Below, one piece after another: positions 5,768-13,084 of a DNA stretch of 13,084 nucleotides. The translations under genes and the position numbers were made by a program. The stretch is from the NCBI GenBank assembly GCA_044508215.1, contig JBIQID010000088.1, forward strand, positions 1-13,084, given 5' to 3'. The notes under the pieces are model-generated. The model was not told the origin of the DNA, did no database searches, and saw only the letters and a list, made by a program, of their open reading frames with translations. The first letter of the stretch is position 1. Every line of letters begins with the position of its first letter. The DNA comes from JAEZFI01 sp044508215 (GTDB lineage: Bacteria > Actinomycetota > Acidimicrobiia > Acidimicrobiales > Microtrichaceae).

Positions 5768-7758
5768 CAGAAGCCCGTCCTGGTGAGGAAGTAGCCGAGG
5801 AGGACCACCGCACCGGTGGCCAGGCCGAGGGCGTAGCCGCGGACCTGCCCGGACTGGAGCCGGCGGAGCCCGGTGCTGGCCACGCGCACCGCTGTAGCCG
5901 TCCCGTTCACCGCCCCGTCGATCACGTTTCGGTCGAACCACGCGATCCCGTCGAACAGCTTGCGACCGGGGCCGCCCACGAACCAGGTGTACGACCGGTC
6001 GATGTACCAGCCCTTGGCGAACACGTCCTGCTCCACCACCTCGGGGTCGAGGCGACGCTGCAGGTAGACGGCCAGGCCGGCTGCGATGCCGACGAGGGCG
6101 AGCACCGTGGCGATCACGGCGAGCACGATCAGGGTGCCGCCGGCCGGCATCTCGTGGTGGTGGGCGAGCACCGGCTCGAGCCACGAGTCGAGGAAGTGGA
6201 CGTCCTTGCTGAACGGCAGGTTCAGGACGCCGGCCACAACGGCGAGGCCGGCGAGGGCCACCAGCGGCAGCGTCATCGTCCACGGCGACTCGTGCGGCGT
6301 GTGGTCGGGCCCGAGGACGTGGTGGTGGGCGTCGTGCGGGTCCTCGTCGGGCTCTGCCGAGGTGTCGGCCCCCGACGGGTCCTCCACCTGCTCCCCGACC
6401 GAGGCGCCGGAGAGCTGGCGCCACCGCTCCTCGCCGAAGAACGTCATGACCACCTGGCGGGTCATGTAGAAGGCGGTGATGAGCGCCGTGACGAGGCCGA
6501 TGACCCACAGCACCTTGCCGCCCGAGCCGAAGCCCCAGGCGCCGGCGAGGATCTCGTCCTTCGACCAGAAGCCCGAGAACGGGGGCACACCGGCGATCGC
6601 GAGCCAGCCGATGATGAACGTCCCGGCGGTGATCGGCATGTACTTCCGCAGGTTGCCGTAGCGGCGCATGTCCTGCTCGTGGGCCATGCCCAGGATCACC
6701 GAGCCGGACCCCAGGAACAGCAGCGCCTTGAAGAAGGCGTGGGTGACCATGTGGAAGATCGCCGCGGTGTAGCTCCCGGTGCCGACGGCCAGGAACATGT
6801 AGCCAAGCTGCGACACGGTGGAGAACGCGAGCACCTTCTTGATGTCGTCCTGGCTGATCGCGATCGTGGCCGCCACGAGCGCCGTGATCGCGCCGACCCA
6901 GGCGATGACGTCGTTCGCCCACGCCGCCTCGACGAGCACGGGGTTCAGCCGCACCAGCAGGTAGATGCCCGAGGTGACCATGGTGGCGGCGTGGATCAGG
7001 GCCGACACAGGGGTCGGGCCCGCCATGGCGTCGGGGAGCCAGACGAAGAGCGGGATCTGCGCCGACTTGCCGGTGGCGGCCACCAGGAAGAGCAGGCCGA
7101 TGGCGATCGCGGTGCTGGCCCCGATCGTGCCGGCGGCCGCGGCGGCCGAGATGTCGAGGTAGGAGATCGAACCGACCGTGGTCCACACGAGGAACAGCCC
7201 GACCATGAAGCCCCAGTCACCGACGCGGTTGGTGACGAAGGCCTTCTTGCCGGCCGTGGCGTTCGAGTCGCTCGTGTGCCAGAAGGAGATGAGGAAGTAG
7301 GAGCAGGCGCCCACGCCCTCCCAGCCGAGGAAGGTCACGAGGAGGTTGTCCCCGAGCACCAGCATCAGCATCGAGAAGACGAAGAGGTTCAGGTACAGGA
7401 AGAACTTGGAGAACTTCGCGTCCCCGGCCATGTAGCCGATCGAGTAGAGGTGGATCAGCGCACCGACGCCCGTCACGAACAGGCACATCGTGATGCTGAG
7501 CGGGTCGGCGAGGAACCCCAGGTCCACCTGGAAGCCGCCGGCTGGGAGCCAGGTGAAGAGCGTCTGCACCAGGCGTCGCTCCTCGGCCGGGCGGTCCACC
7601 AGGTCGGCGAAGACGGCGAGCGTGACGGCGAACGACCCGGCGACCGTCGCGGTCCCCAGCCAGCCCGCCAGGGGATCGCCGAGGCGCCGCCCGAACGGGA
7701 CGAGCACGAGGACCCCGAGGAGGGGCAGGGCAGGGATCAGCCAGAGGAGGTCTTCCAC
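5767..7758 (-). CDS. nuoL: NADH-quinone oxidoreductase subunit L (distal antiporter-like subunit)
   Basis: This 663-residue protein is the outermost antiporter-like subunit, whose long C-terminal amphipathic helix runs along the membrane arm. Motifs: LADPLSITMCLFVTGVGALI (83-102); E147 in FLGWEGVGACSYFLISFW (143-160); K231 in ATGKSAQIPLFVWLPDAMAG (228-247); H256 in SALIHAATM; HMVTHAFFKALLFLGSGSV (336-354) with H340 and K344; and K400 in PPFSGFWSKDEIL, the C-terminal channel lysine. After the helix ending YMTRQVVMTFFGEERW there is an acidic, His-rich loop (about 447-491) longer than in many homologues. The start is a GTG at 7758. The ribosome binding site is weak (AAGGG, 11 bases upstream), and 7 bases separate it from the nuoK stop, the only non-overlapping junction from G to N. 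The length is within the usual family range. Confidence 0.97.
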   Translation of the reverse strand: MEDLLWLIPALPLLGVLVLVPFGRRLGDPLAGWLGTATVAGSFAVTLAVFADLVDRPAEERRLVQTLFTWLPAGGFQVDLGFLADPLSITMCLFVTGVGALIHLYSIGYMAGDAKFSKFFLYLNLFVFSMLMLVLGDNLLVTFLGWEGVGACSYFLISFWHTSDSNATAGKKAFVTNRVGDWGFMVGLFLVWTTVGSISYLDISAAAAAGTIGASTAIAIGLLFLVAATGKSAQIPLFVWLPDAMAGPTPVSALIHAATMVTSGIYLLVRLNPVLVEAAWANDVIAWVGAITALVAATIAISQDDIKKVLAFSTVSQLGYMFLAVGTGSYTAAIFHMVTHAFFKALLFLGSGSVILGMAHEQDMRRYGNLRKYMPITAGTFIIGWLAIAGVPPFSGFWSKDEILAGAWGFGSGGKVLWVIGLVTALITAFYMTRQVVMTFFGEERWRQLSGASVGEQVEDPSGADTSAEPDEDPHDAHHHVLGPDHTPHESPWTMTLPLVALAGLAVVAGVLNLPFSKDVHFLDSWLEPVLAHHHEMPAGGTLIVLAVIATVLALVGIAAGLAVYLQRRLDPEVVEQDVFAKGWYIDRSYTWFVGGPGRKLFDGIAWFDRNVIDGAVNGTATAVRVASTGLRRLQSGQVRGYALGLATGAVVLLGYFLTRTGF

Positions 7759-7765
7759 GGGTCGG

Positions 7766-8065
7766 TCAGCCCTTCAACATCGTCAGGTCGTCGGCCGAGG
7801 CACCTTGGCGCCGTCGCATGATGGCCATGATGATCGCGAGGCCCACGACGACCTCCGCTGCTGCGACCACCAGGACGAAGAAGACGACGACCTGGCCACC
7901 CACGTCGTCGAGGCTCCTCGAGAAGCTGACGAACGACAGGTTGACCGCGTTCAGCATCAGCTCGAGGCACATGAACATCACGAGCGGGTTGCGGCGGATC
8001 AGCACGCCCAGCCCGCCGATCGCGAACAGGACGGCCGACAGCACCAGGTAGGAGCTCTGGTTCAC
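7766..8065 (-). CDS. nuoK: NADH-quinone oxidoreductase subunit K (ND4L-like)
   Basis: This small 99-residue membrane subunit is homologous to mitochondrial ND4L and lies between NuoJ and NuoN. Three helices are visible at about residues 4-22, 27-48 and 58-83. The two buried glutamates required for proton transfer are present: E35 in MFMCLELMLNAVNLSFV and E71 in VVAAAEVVVGLAIIMAIM. The cytoplasmic C-terminus is short and basic, then ends in ADDLTMLKG. The start is the GTG at 8065, which overlaps the nuoJ stop as GTGA and has GAGGAGG seven bases upstream. The same frame remains open far upstream through nuoJ and nuoI, but those residues are an Arg/Thr-rich shadow. The length matches the family. 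Confidence 0.96.
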   Translation of the reverse strand: MNQSSYLVLSAVLFAIGGLGVLIRRNPLVMFMCLELMLNAVNLSFVSFSRSLDDVGGQVVVFFVLVVAAAEVVVGLAIIMAIMRRRQGASADDLTMLKG

Positions 8066-8670
8066 CCCTGCACCTCCTCGGCGAGGTCGGCGTCGTCGTC
8101 CAGCTCGGCCAGCAGGTCGGTGTCGAGCGCTGCGCCCCGCTGGCGTCGCACGAGCACCACCGCACCGACCACGGCGATGGTGAGGAGCACCGCGGTGATC
8201 TCGAAGGCGTAGACGTAGCGGGTGAAGAGCGCCCGGCCGAGGGTCATCACGTCGTTGTCCCGGTCGAGCCGGCCGACCACGGAGCGCTCCCCCGTGACCT
8301 CGGCGGTGGCGACGAGCGCCGCCACGAGCACGAGGATCGGGCCGGCGACCGAGACGACCACCGCCAGCGGGCGTCGCCAGACGTTGGGCTCCTCCTCCAT
8401 GGCCTCGGTGCGGTCGACGCCGAGGAGCATGATCACGAAGAGGAACAGCACCACGATCGCGCCCGCGTACACGATCACCTGGACCGCCGCGAGGAAGTAC
8501 GCCTCCTGGGCCACGAACAGCACCGCCACGCCGAAGAGGGTGGCGACCAGCGACAGGGCGTTGTGGACCGTGTTCCGGAGGAACACCACGCCCATCGCGC
8601 CGAGCACGCAGATCGACGCCGCGACGACCCAGACCACGTAGTCGACCATGGTGGTGGCGAGGATGCTCAC
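8062..8670 (-). CDS. nuoJ: NADH-quinone oxidoreductase subunit J (ND6-like)
   Basis: This 202-residue membrane subunit is homologous to mitochondrial ND6, whose third helix carries the pi-bulge linked to coupling of quinone chemistry and proton pumping. Five helices can be placed at about residues 10-30, 35-55, 59-83, 102-123 and 153-175. The third contains the conserved AAVQVIVYAGAIVVLFLFVI (61-80) with Y69 and G71. The last helix contains FEITAVLLTIAVVGAVVLVR (156-175). The final ~25 residues form an acidic soluble tail (AELDDDADLAEEVQG). The start is a GTG at 8670, overlapping the nuoI stop as GTGA with GGAGG seven bases upstream; an in-frame ATG at codon 8 lacks such support. The stop overlaps nuoK in the same way. 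Confidence 0.96.
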   Translation of the reverse strand: MSILATTMVDYVVWVVAASICVLGAMGVVFLRNTVHNALSLVATLFGVAVLFVAQEAYFLAAVQVIVYAGAIVVLFLFVIMLLGVDRTEAMEEEPNVWRRPLAVVVSVAGPILVLVAALVATAEVTGERSVVGRLDRDNDVMTLGRALFTRYVYAFEITAVLLTIAVVGAVVLVRRQRGAALDTDLLAELDDDADLAEEVQG

Positions 8671-9425
8671 GAGGTGGCCTCCGCCTCGTCGTCGCCCTCG
8701 GCGGGACGGTGGGCGTCGTCGTGCCCGTGGTGGTCGTGGTCCGGGGCGGCCCCGTGCTGGCCCTGGTCGTGCACGTCGATCGGCTCGGGGGCCGAGTCGG
8801 CGACGTGCTGGGGCGGCTCGGGCGGGCGGACGCCGTAGCCGAGCTCACCCGACCAGGCGACGAGGCCCTGCATCTCGGACGAGCCCGACGGAGAGGTGGC
8901 CCGCATCCACCCGGAGGTGTGCTGGTCCTCGCCCTCGCGCCAGTCCTCCCACGGGAGCTGCTGCGGCCGGCCGTCGTCGCCGACGAGCAGCTCTGACTTC
9001 GTGTAGATCGCGTCCGAGCGGTTGGTGAAGCTGAACTCGAACATCTTCGTCTCGGTGATCGCCTCGGTGGGGCACGCCTCGACGCACATGTCGCAGTGGA
9101 TGCAGCGGAGGTAGTTGATCTCGTAGACGAAGCCGAACCGCTCGCCCGGCGACGTGGGGTCCTCGGGATCGTTGTCGGCGCCGCGCACGTAGATGCAGCG
9201 CGCCGGGCAGATGCCCGCGCACAGCTCGCACCCGATGCACTTCTCCATCCCGTCCTCGTACCGGTTGAGGACGTGGCGGCCGTGGACCCGCTCGCTCTTG
9301 GGCGCCTTGAGGTCCTGGGAACCACCGCGGCCGCCCTCGTACTGGAGGGTGACGGTCTCACCCGTACCGGAGCGGTGGGTGAAGAACTTCTTGATCGTGA
9401 CGGCGAACCCGTCGAGGACGCCCAT
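8667..9425 (-). CDS. nuoI: NADH-quinone oxidoreductase subunit I (TYKY, 2x[4Fe-4S]) with His-rich tail
   Basis: This 252-residue ferredoxin-like subunit carries clusters N6a and N6b, which relay electrons from NuoG to N2 in NuoB. Two CxxCxxCxxxCP motifs are clear: C63, C66, C69, C73 (CIGCELCAGICP) and C108, C111, C114, C118 (CIHCDMCVEACP). The N-terminal amphipathic segment, about residues 1-20 (GFAVTIKKFFTH), is expected to lie on the membrane. Bacterial NuoI is often 160-210 residues. Here residues ~200-252 form an extra Pro/Asp/Glu-rich tail containing DHDHHGHDDAH (229-239). The ATG at 9425 shares one base with the nuoH stop (TGATG), and a GGAGG lies about 10 bases upstream. The stop overlaps the nuoJ GTG. 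The core function is certain; the tail's function is unknown. Confidence 0.96.
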   Translation of the reverse strand: MGVLDGFAVTIKKFFTHRSGTGETVTLQYEGGRGGSQDLKAPKSERVHGRHVLNRYEDGMEKCIGCELCAGICPARCIYVRGADNDPEDPTSPGERFGFVYEINYLRCIHCDMCVEACPTEAITETKMFEFSFTNRSDAIYTKSELLVGDDGRPQQLPWEDWREGEDQHTSGWMRATSPSGSSEMQGLVAWSGELGYGVRPPEPPQHVADSAPEPIDVHDQGQHGAAPDHDHHGHDDAHRPAEGDDEAEATS

Positions 9426-10633
9426 CAGATGTCCACCTCCTCGAGGTCGCGTCGCCGGTCGGCCGTGCGCACCGCCTTCGCGAGCAGTGCTGCGGTGCCG
9501 AGCGCGAGGACCGCTGCGACCACGGCGGCCCACACCCAGGGCCAGTCCTGGTCGAGGCCGACGCGGAGGCTCACCAGCAGGATCAACCAACCGAGCGACA
9601 GCGGGATGAGGAGCTTCCAGCCGAGGTCCATGAGCTGGTCGTACCGGAGCCTCGGCAGCGTGGTGCGGAAGAGGATGAAGGTGGCGAGCAGCAGGAGCAG
9701 CTTGGCGAAGAACCACACCGTGGGCAGGACGTAGTCGGCCACCCACCCGGTCAGGCCGAACGAGGGGCCGGACGGGCCACCCAGGAACAGCGTCACGATG
9801 ACGGCCGACATCGTGATCACGTTCATGAACTCGGTCAGGTAGAAGAGCGCGAAGCGGAAGCCCGAGTACTCGGTGTGGAAGCCGCCGACCAGCTCCTGCT
9901 CGGCCTCGACGAGGTCGAACGGCGGGCGGTTCAGCTCGGCGGTCGCAGCGATGAGGAACACCACGAACGGCACCAGGCCGGTCATCCAGATGTTCCACTG
10001 CCAGGTGCTCTGCGAGGCGACGATGCCGTTGGTGGACAGCGTGCCCGAGCGGAGGAGCACCGGCAGGAGCGACAGGCCGAGCGCGGCCTCGTAGCTGACC
10101 ATCTGTGCGGTGGCCCGGACCGAGCCCAGGAGCGGGTACTTCGACCCCGAGGACCACCCGGCGAGCATCACGCCGTAGACGGCGATCGAGCTCATCGCCA
10201 GCACCAGCAGGATGCCGATGTGGGGGTCGGCGAGCTGCATCAGCGTCCGGTGGCCTGCGATCTCCACCGAACCGTCGCCGCCACGGTCGAAGTTGCCGGC
10301 GATGGGCACGACGGTGAACACCAGGAACGCGGGGATCAGGGCGAGGAACGGCGCGATCCGGAAGATGAACGGGTCCGAGCGCTCGGGGATCAGGTCCTCC
10401 TTGAAGAAGGCCTTCACGCCGTCGGCGAGCGTCTGGAGGATGCCGAAGGGGCCGGCGACCGTCGGGCCGAGCCGGTTCGACATGTCGGCGTGGAGCTTCC
10501 GCTCGAACCAGATCATCAGCATGACCGAGTTCAGGAGCAGCCCGAACGCCACCACGACCTTCACGATCGTGAGGAGCACCGCCATCCCGTCGATGTCGAC
10601 GAGGAGGGGGTCGAGCGCCAGCAACGGCGTCAC
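9425..10633 (-). CDS. nuoH: NADH-quinone oxidoreductase subunit H (ND1-like)
   Basis: This 402-residue membrane subunit is homologous to mitochondrial ND1. It forms the quinone chamber floor and the start of the proton-conducting axis. Conserved features: IWFERKLHADMSNRLGP (41-57), GPFGILQTLADGVKAFFKED (61-80), E182 in MVSYEAALGLSLLPVLL, and the acidic quinone-loop motif AELNRPPFDLVEAEQELVGG (232-251) with E233, D240, E243, E245 and E247, followed by FHTEYSGFRFALFYLTEF (252-269). Eight or nine membrane helices are expected. A Gly/Asp-rich insert (NFDRGGDGS, 114-122) follows the second helix, and the C-terminus is charged (TADRRRDLEEVDI). The start is a GTG at 10633 overlapping the nuoG stop as GTGA, with GAGGTGG about 6 bases upstream. 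The stop shares one base with the nuoI ATG. Confidence 0.97.
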   Translation of the reverse strand: MTPLLALDPLLVDIDGMAVLLTIVKVVVAFGLLLNSVMLMIWFERKLHADMSNRLGPTVAGPFGILQTLADGVKAFFKEDLIPERSDPFIFRIAPFLALIPAFLVFTVVPIAGNFDRGGDGSVEIAGHRTLMQLADPHIGILLVLAMSSIAVYGVMLAGWSSGSKYPLLGSVRATAQMVSYEAALGLSLLPVLLRSGTLSTNGIVASQSTWQWNIWMTGLVPFVVFLIAATAELNRPPFDLVEAEQELVGGFHTEYSGFRFALFYLTEFMNVITMSAVIVTLFLGGPSGPSFGLTGWVADYVLPTVWFFAKLLLLLATFILFRTTLPRLRYDQLMDLGWKLLIPLSLGWLILLVSLRVGLDQDWPWVWAAVVAAVLALGTAALLAKAVRTADRRRDLEEVDI

Positions 10634-13084
10634 CGCACCACCTCGATGCGGATGTCGGATGCCACGTCACCGCTCCGGAGGAGCGCGTCGACAGATCGAT
10701 CGCCCTGCTGGAGCAGCACCACCGCGGTGCCCTTGGCGACGGTGGCGTCCGCGACGGTCGGGACCGACGCGCTGCGGTCCCCCGCCTTGAGCAGCACGTT
10801 CGCCGGTGCCTCCACGCCCAGCGTGGAGAGGTCGGACGGGTGCAGGCGCACCTCGGGACCCGGCGCCAGGTGCGCGAGGTCCTCGCAGTGCTGCACGAGC
10901 GTGCCCTGGTCGTAGAGCGACCGGCGGGCCACCATCCGGAACGCGTAGGCGTCCGCGGCGGGCGCCGCCGTGGGTTCGGGGGCGCTGAAGGTCACGAGCG
11001 CCACCGTCGCCGGTGCCGCCTCGGTCACCTCGGTCGCGTCGTCGGCTGCGGCCTCGGTCGAGCCCTCGGAGCCGTCCTCGGCGGGAGCACCGTCCACGGG
11101 AGGCGCCTCGGCGTCGGACCCGGCGGCGGGATCGGGCCCGTCGACCTCGGCGCCCTCCGACGTCTCGGCCGCCTGGGCCGGGTCGGGCTCCTCGACGGCG
11201 AGGACCGACTGCGCGGTGCGGGTCATCATCGCCTGCGGCGAGTTGCCGATCGTCCGCGGGCCGTCCGGACGGGCGGTCGGACGGTCGACCCACGCCCCGA
11301 ACAGAGGGACGACGCCATCGACGAGCGCCGGGTCGCCGAGCACGTCGGGGGTGATGCCGTGGTGCGACGGAGCGAGGCGGGCGATCTCCTCCTGGAGCTG
11401 GGTGACCGACCACACGCCCAGGTCGGACCCGAGCGCGAGCGCCAGCTCGGCAGCGATCTGCCAGTCGGGACGTGCGGAGCCCTCGGCCGTGACCTTCTGG
11501 CTGAGGACGGTCACCCGGCCCTCGAGGTTGGTGGTGGTGCCGTCGACCTCGGCGAACCCGGCCGCAGGGAGCACCACGTCGGCCCGGCGCGACGACTCGT
11601 TGAGGAAGGTGTCGACCGCGATGACGGTGCGTGCACCGGCCACGGCACGCTCGGCGAGCCGCGGGTCGGGGAAGTCGGAGATCGGGTCGGCGCCGAGCAG
11701 CACCAGCACGTCGATCCGGCCGTCTGCAGCCGCTTCGAGGATGCCGGCGGCGTCCAGGCCGTCGGTGCCGGGGACGCGACCCCACGCCGACTCGTAGTGG
11801 GCGGCGGCGTCGGCCCGGCGGACACGACCCGGGAGCAGCCCCGGCGCGAGCCCCATGTCGATCGCGCCGTGCACGTTCGCCCGCCGGAGCACCGGCAGGA
11901 ACGCCACGCCGTCCAGGCCGTCCGCCAGGGCGGCGGCGGCGTCGACGACCGTCGATGCGGACTCGGCGAGGCTGGGACGCCCGAGGACCACGTTCACCGC
12001 ACCGGCACCGCGAACGAGCTCGCGGGCCTGGGCGAGCGCCTCGTCGTCGGTCGCATCCGAGCCGACCAGGGCAGCGGCGAGCGATGCCGCCTCGCCCGGC
12101 CGGTACCGGAGCGACACCGTGGCGAGCGGGGTGATCGACGACGGCGCCGGCGACAGCTCGACGAGCTGCACCAGCCCGTTGTCGATGGCGCTCTTCAGCC
12201 GGATGAAGAGGACGGGGACCTCCTCCTTGGGGTCCGGGCCGAGCCACACCACGACCGAGCCCGGAGCGAACGCCCCGTCGATCGTCGTCCGGGGCAGGCC
12301 CAGCACCGCATCGGCGGGCAGGCCGTCGCCCAGCTGCGCGTCGACGTGGTCGGTGCCGACCACGCCCTTGGCGAGCTTGGCCCAGGCGTAGGCCGCCTCG
12401 TTCGTGAGCCGGGCGCCGCCCAGCACGGCCACGCCGTCGACGCCGTTGCCGCCCCGGGCGACCGATCGGATCGCTTCGGCGGCCGTCTCGATCGCGTCGT
12501 TCCAGCGGGTCGGGACCAGCTCGTCGCCGGAGCGGACGAGCGGGACGTCGAGCCGCTCGGGGTGGGCGATCGCCTGGAAGCCCCACCGGCCCTTGTCGCA
12601 CAGCCAGCCCCAGTTGACCGGGTCGCTGTCGACACCCTGGTGGCGGACCACCGTGTCGCGCGACGACTGCACCGTGATGCGGCAGCCCATGGCGCAGTTG
12701 GTGCAGGTCGACTCGACCTCGGTGAGGTCCCACGGCCGCGCCTTGAAGCGGTACGGCTTGGCCGTGAGCGCTCCCACCGGGCAGATCTCGACCGTGTTGC
12801 CCGAGAAGTAGGACTCGAACGGGTCGTCCGGGAAGGTGTTGACCTGCGTGGCGGCACCGCGGTCGATGAAGTGGATCAGCGGCTCGTCGATCACCTCGTC
12901 GGCGAAGCGGGTGCAGCGGTCGCAGAGGATGCAGCGCTCGCGGTCCAGGTAGACGTTCGACGAGATGGCGATCGGCTTCGCGTAGTGCCGCTTCTCCTCC
13001 ACGAACCGGCTCTCACCGGGCCCGTAGGCGAGCGTCTGGTCCTGGAGCGGGCACTCGCCGCCCTTGTCGCAGACCGGGCAGTCG
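10630..13084 (-). CDS. nuoG: NADH-quinone oxidoreductase subunit G (partial, N-terminus beyond window)
   Basis: This is the large Fe-S subunit of the electron-input module; 817 residues are visible, counted from the first full codon at 13083. Cluster ligands: DCPVCDKGGECPLQD at residues 1-15 (C2, C5, C11; the histidine ligand lies beyond the edge), CILCDRC (C51, C54, C57) with C101 in EICPVGAL, and CTNCAMGC (C127, C130, C134) with C162 in GWLCDKGRW. The last set is the N7 cluster found only in some bacterial enzymes. A molybdopterin-oxidoreductase-like fold follows from about residue 180. An acidic Ala/Pro/Glu-rich linker (about 630-695, DNA 11000-11195) separates it from a C-terminal beta-barrel-like domain with LYDQGTLVQHC. 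A start at 13002 is ruled out because conserved ligands lie upstream; roughly 100 residues, including the 2Fe-2S domain, are missing. The stop overlaps nuoH as GTGA. Confidence 0.96.
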   Translation of the reverse strand, partial: DCPVCDKGGECPLQDQTLAYGPGESRFVEEKRHYAKPIAISSNVYLDRERCILCDRCTRFADEVIDEPLIHFIDRGAATQVNTFPDDPFESYFSGNTVEICPVGALTAKPYRFKARPWDLTEVESTCTNCAMGCRITVQSSRDTVVRHQGVDSDPVNWGWLCDKGRWGFQAIAHPERLDVPLVRSGDELVPTRWNDAIETAAEAIRSVARGGNGVDGVAVLGGARLTNEAAYAWAKLAKGVVGTDHVDAQLGDGLPADAVLGLPRTTIDGAFAPGSVVVWLGPDPKEEVPVLFIRLKSAIDNGLVQLVELSPAPSSITPLATVSLRYRPGEAASLAAALVGSDATDDEALAQARELVRGAGAVNVVLGRPSLAESASTVVDAAAALADGLDGVAFLPVLRRANVHGAIDMGLAPGLLPGRVRRADAAAHYESAWGRVPGTDGLDAAGILEAAADGRIDVLVLLGADPISDFPDPRLAERAVAGARTVIAVDTFLNESSRRADVVLPAAGFAEVDGTTTNLEGRVTVLSQKVTAEGSARPDWQIAAELALALGSDLGVWSVTQLQEEIARLAPSHHGITPDVLGDPALVDGVVPLFGAWVDRPTARPDGPRTIGNSPQAMMTRTAQSVLAVEEPDPAQAAETSEGAEVDGPDPAAGSDAEAPPVDGAPAEDGSEGSTEAAADDATEVTEAAPATVALVTFSAPEPTAAPAADAYAFRMVARRSLYDQGTLVQHCEDLAHLAPGPEVRLHPSDLSTLGVEAPANVLLKAGDRSASVPTVADATVAKGTAVVLLQQGDRSVDALLRSGDVASDIRIEVVR

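Noticed and set aside
2862..5794. Two long plus-strand open frames (2862-4307 and 4163-5794) opposite nuoN and nuoM
   Set aside because: They have the same His/Glu/Arg-rich, domain-free composition and are antisense shadows of conserved genes.
4157..7186. A 1009-codon minus-strand frame suggesting a NuoL-NuoM fusion
   Set aside because: Only the part from 5767 down is NuoM. The upstream part is an Arg/Pro/His-rich out-of-frame reading of nuoL, whose true frame is intact and ends at 5767.
5623..7821. A 732-codon plus-strand open frame opposite nuoL and nuoM
   Set aside because: It is rich in Arg, His, Glu, Asp and Gly with no domain. It mirrors the codon bias of the nuoL/nuoM genes beneath it, whose products are clearly conserved. 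Long antisense frames are expected in GC-rich DNA.
8667..10670. Long frame extending NuoI upstream through nuoH, and a similar one extending NuoK upstream (7766-9361)
   Set aside because: The upstream parts are low-complexity shadows of nuoH, nuoI and nuoJ. Starts with ribosome binding sites exist at 9425 and 8065.
9875..10915. A 346-codon plus-strand frame opposite nuoH and the nuoG 3' end
   Set aside because: It is domain-free, with His/Glu/Arg bias and a change in composition where it crosses between the underlying genes, as expected for a shadow.
10630..13002. NuoG starting at the GTG at 13002
   Set aside because: The frame continues to the window edge and includes the conserved CPVCDKGGECPLQD cluster motif, so the GTG is an internal valine.

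Overview
The window is almost wholly one respiratory locus. It encodes most of the proton-pumping NADH:quinone oxidoreductase (complex I, NDH-1), with one metabolic gene, S-methyl-5'-thioadenosine phosphorylase (mtnP), on the opposite strand inside the cluster. High GC content, frequent GTG starts (nuoA, H, J, K, L, N, mtnP), one TTG start (nuoC), overlapping stop/start codons and start codons with no leader suggest a high-GC actinobacterium. An Acidimicrobiia-like lineage is a guess; NuoA and NuoB carry motifs that, from memory, are not those of Mycobacterium-type complex I, so the phylum call is an inference.

Layout, reading the minus strand from right to left. Bases 13084-2568 hold nuoG (5' end cut off by the window), H, I, J, K, L, M and N. 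All are in one orientation; adjacent stops and starts overlap by 1-4 bases, except for 7 bases between nuoK and nuoL. Next, mtnP (1793-2566) lies on the plus strand, tail-to-tail with nuoN, with one base between the two stop codons. After a 68-bp divergent gap (1725-1792) the minus-strand series resumes with nuoA, B, C and the first 58 codons of nuoD, which runs off the left edge. Compared with the usual A-to-N order, the cluster is rotated: G-N comes before A-D, and mtnP sits at the joint. nuoE and nuoF are not in the window.

The products fit together as one enzyme. NuoG, with NuoE and NuoF from outside, belongs to the NADH-oxidising electron-input module. NuoB, C, D and I carry electrons along Fe-S clusters to the quinone site formed with NuoH. 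NuoA, J and K link this to the antiporter-like pump subunits NuoL, M and N. MtnP recycles the methylthioadenosine left by S-adenosylmethionine-dependent polyamine synthesis and has no known role in complex I.

No RNA genes, insertion sequences, CRISPR arrays, attachment sites or long repeats were seen. There is no gene-free stretch over 300 bases; the longest gap is the 68 bp between nuoA and mtnP. I did not find a clearly new system. The points most worth a second look are the rotated gene order with an antisense gene at the joint, the paired candidate leaderless promoters there, and His-rich or acidic extensions in NuoI, NuoL and NuoG.
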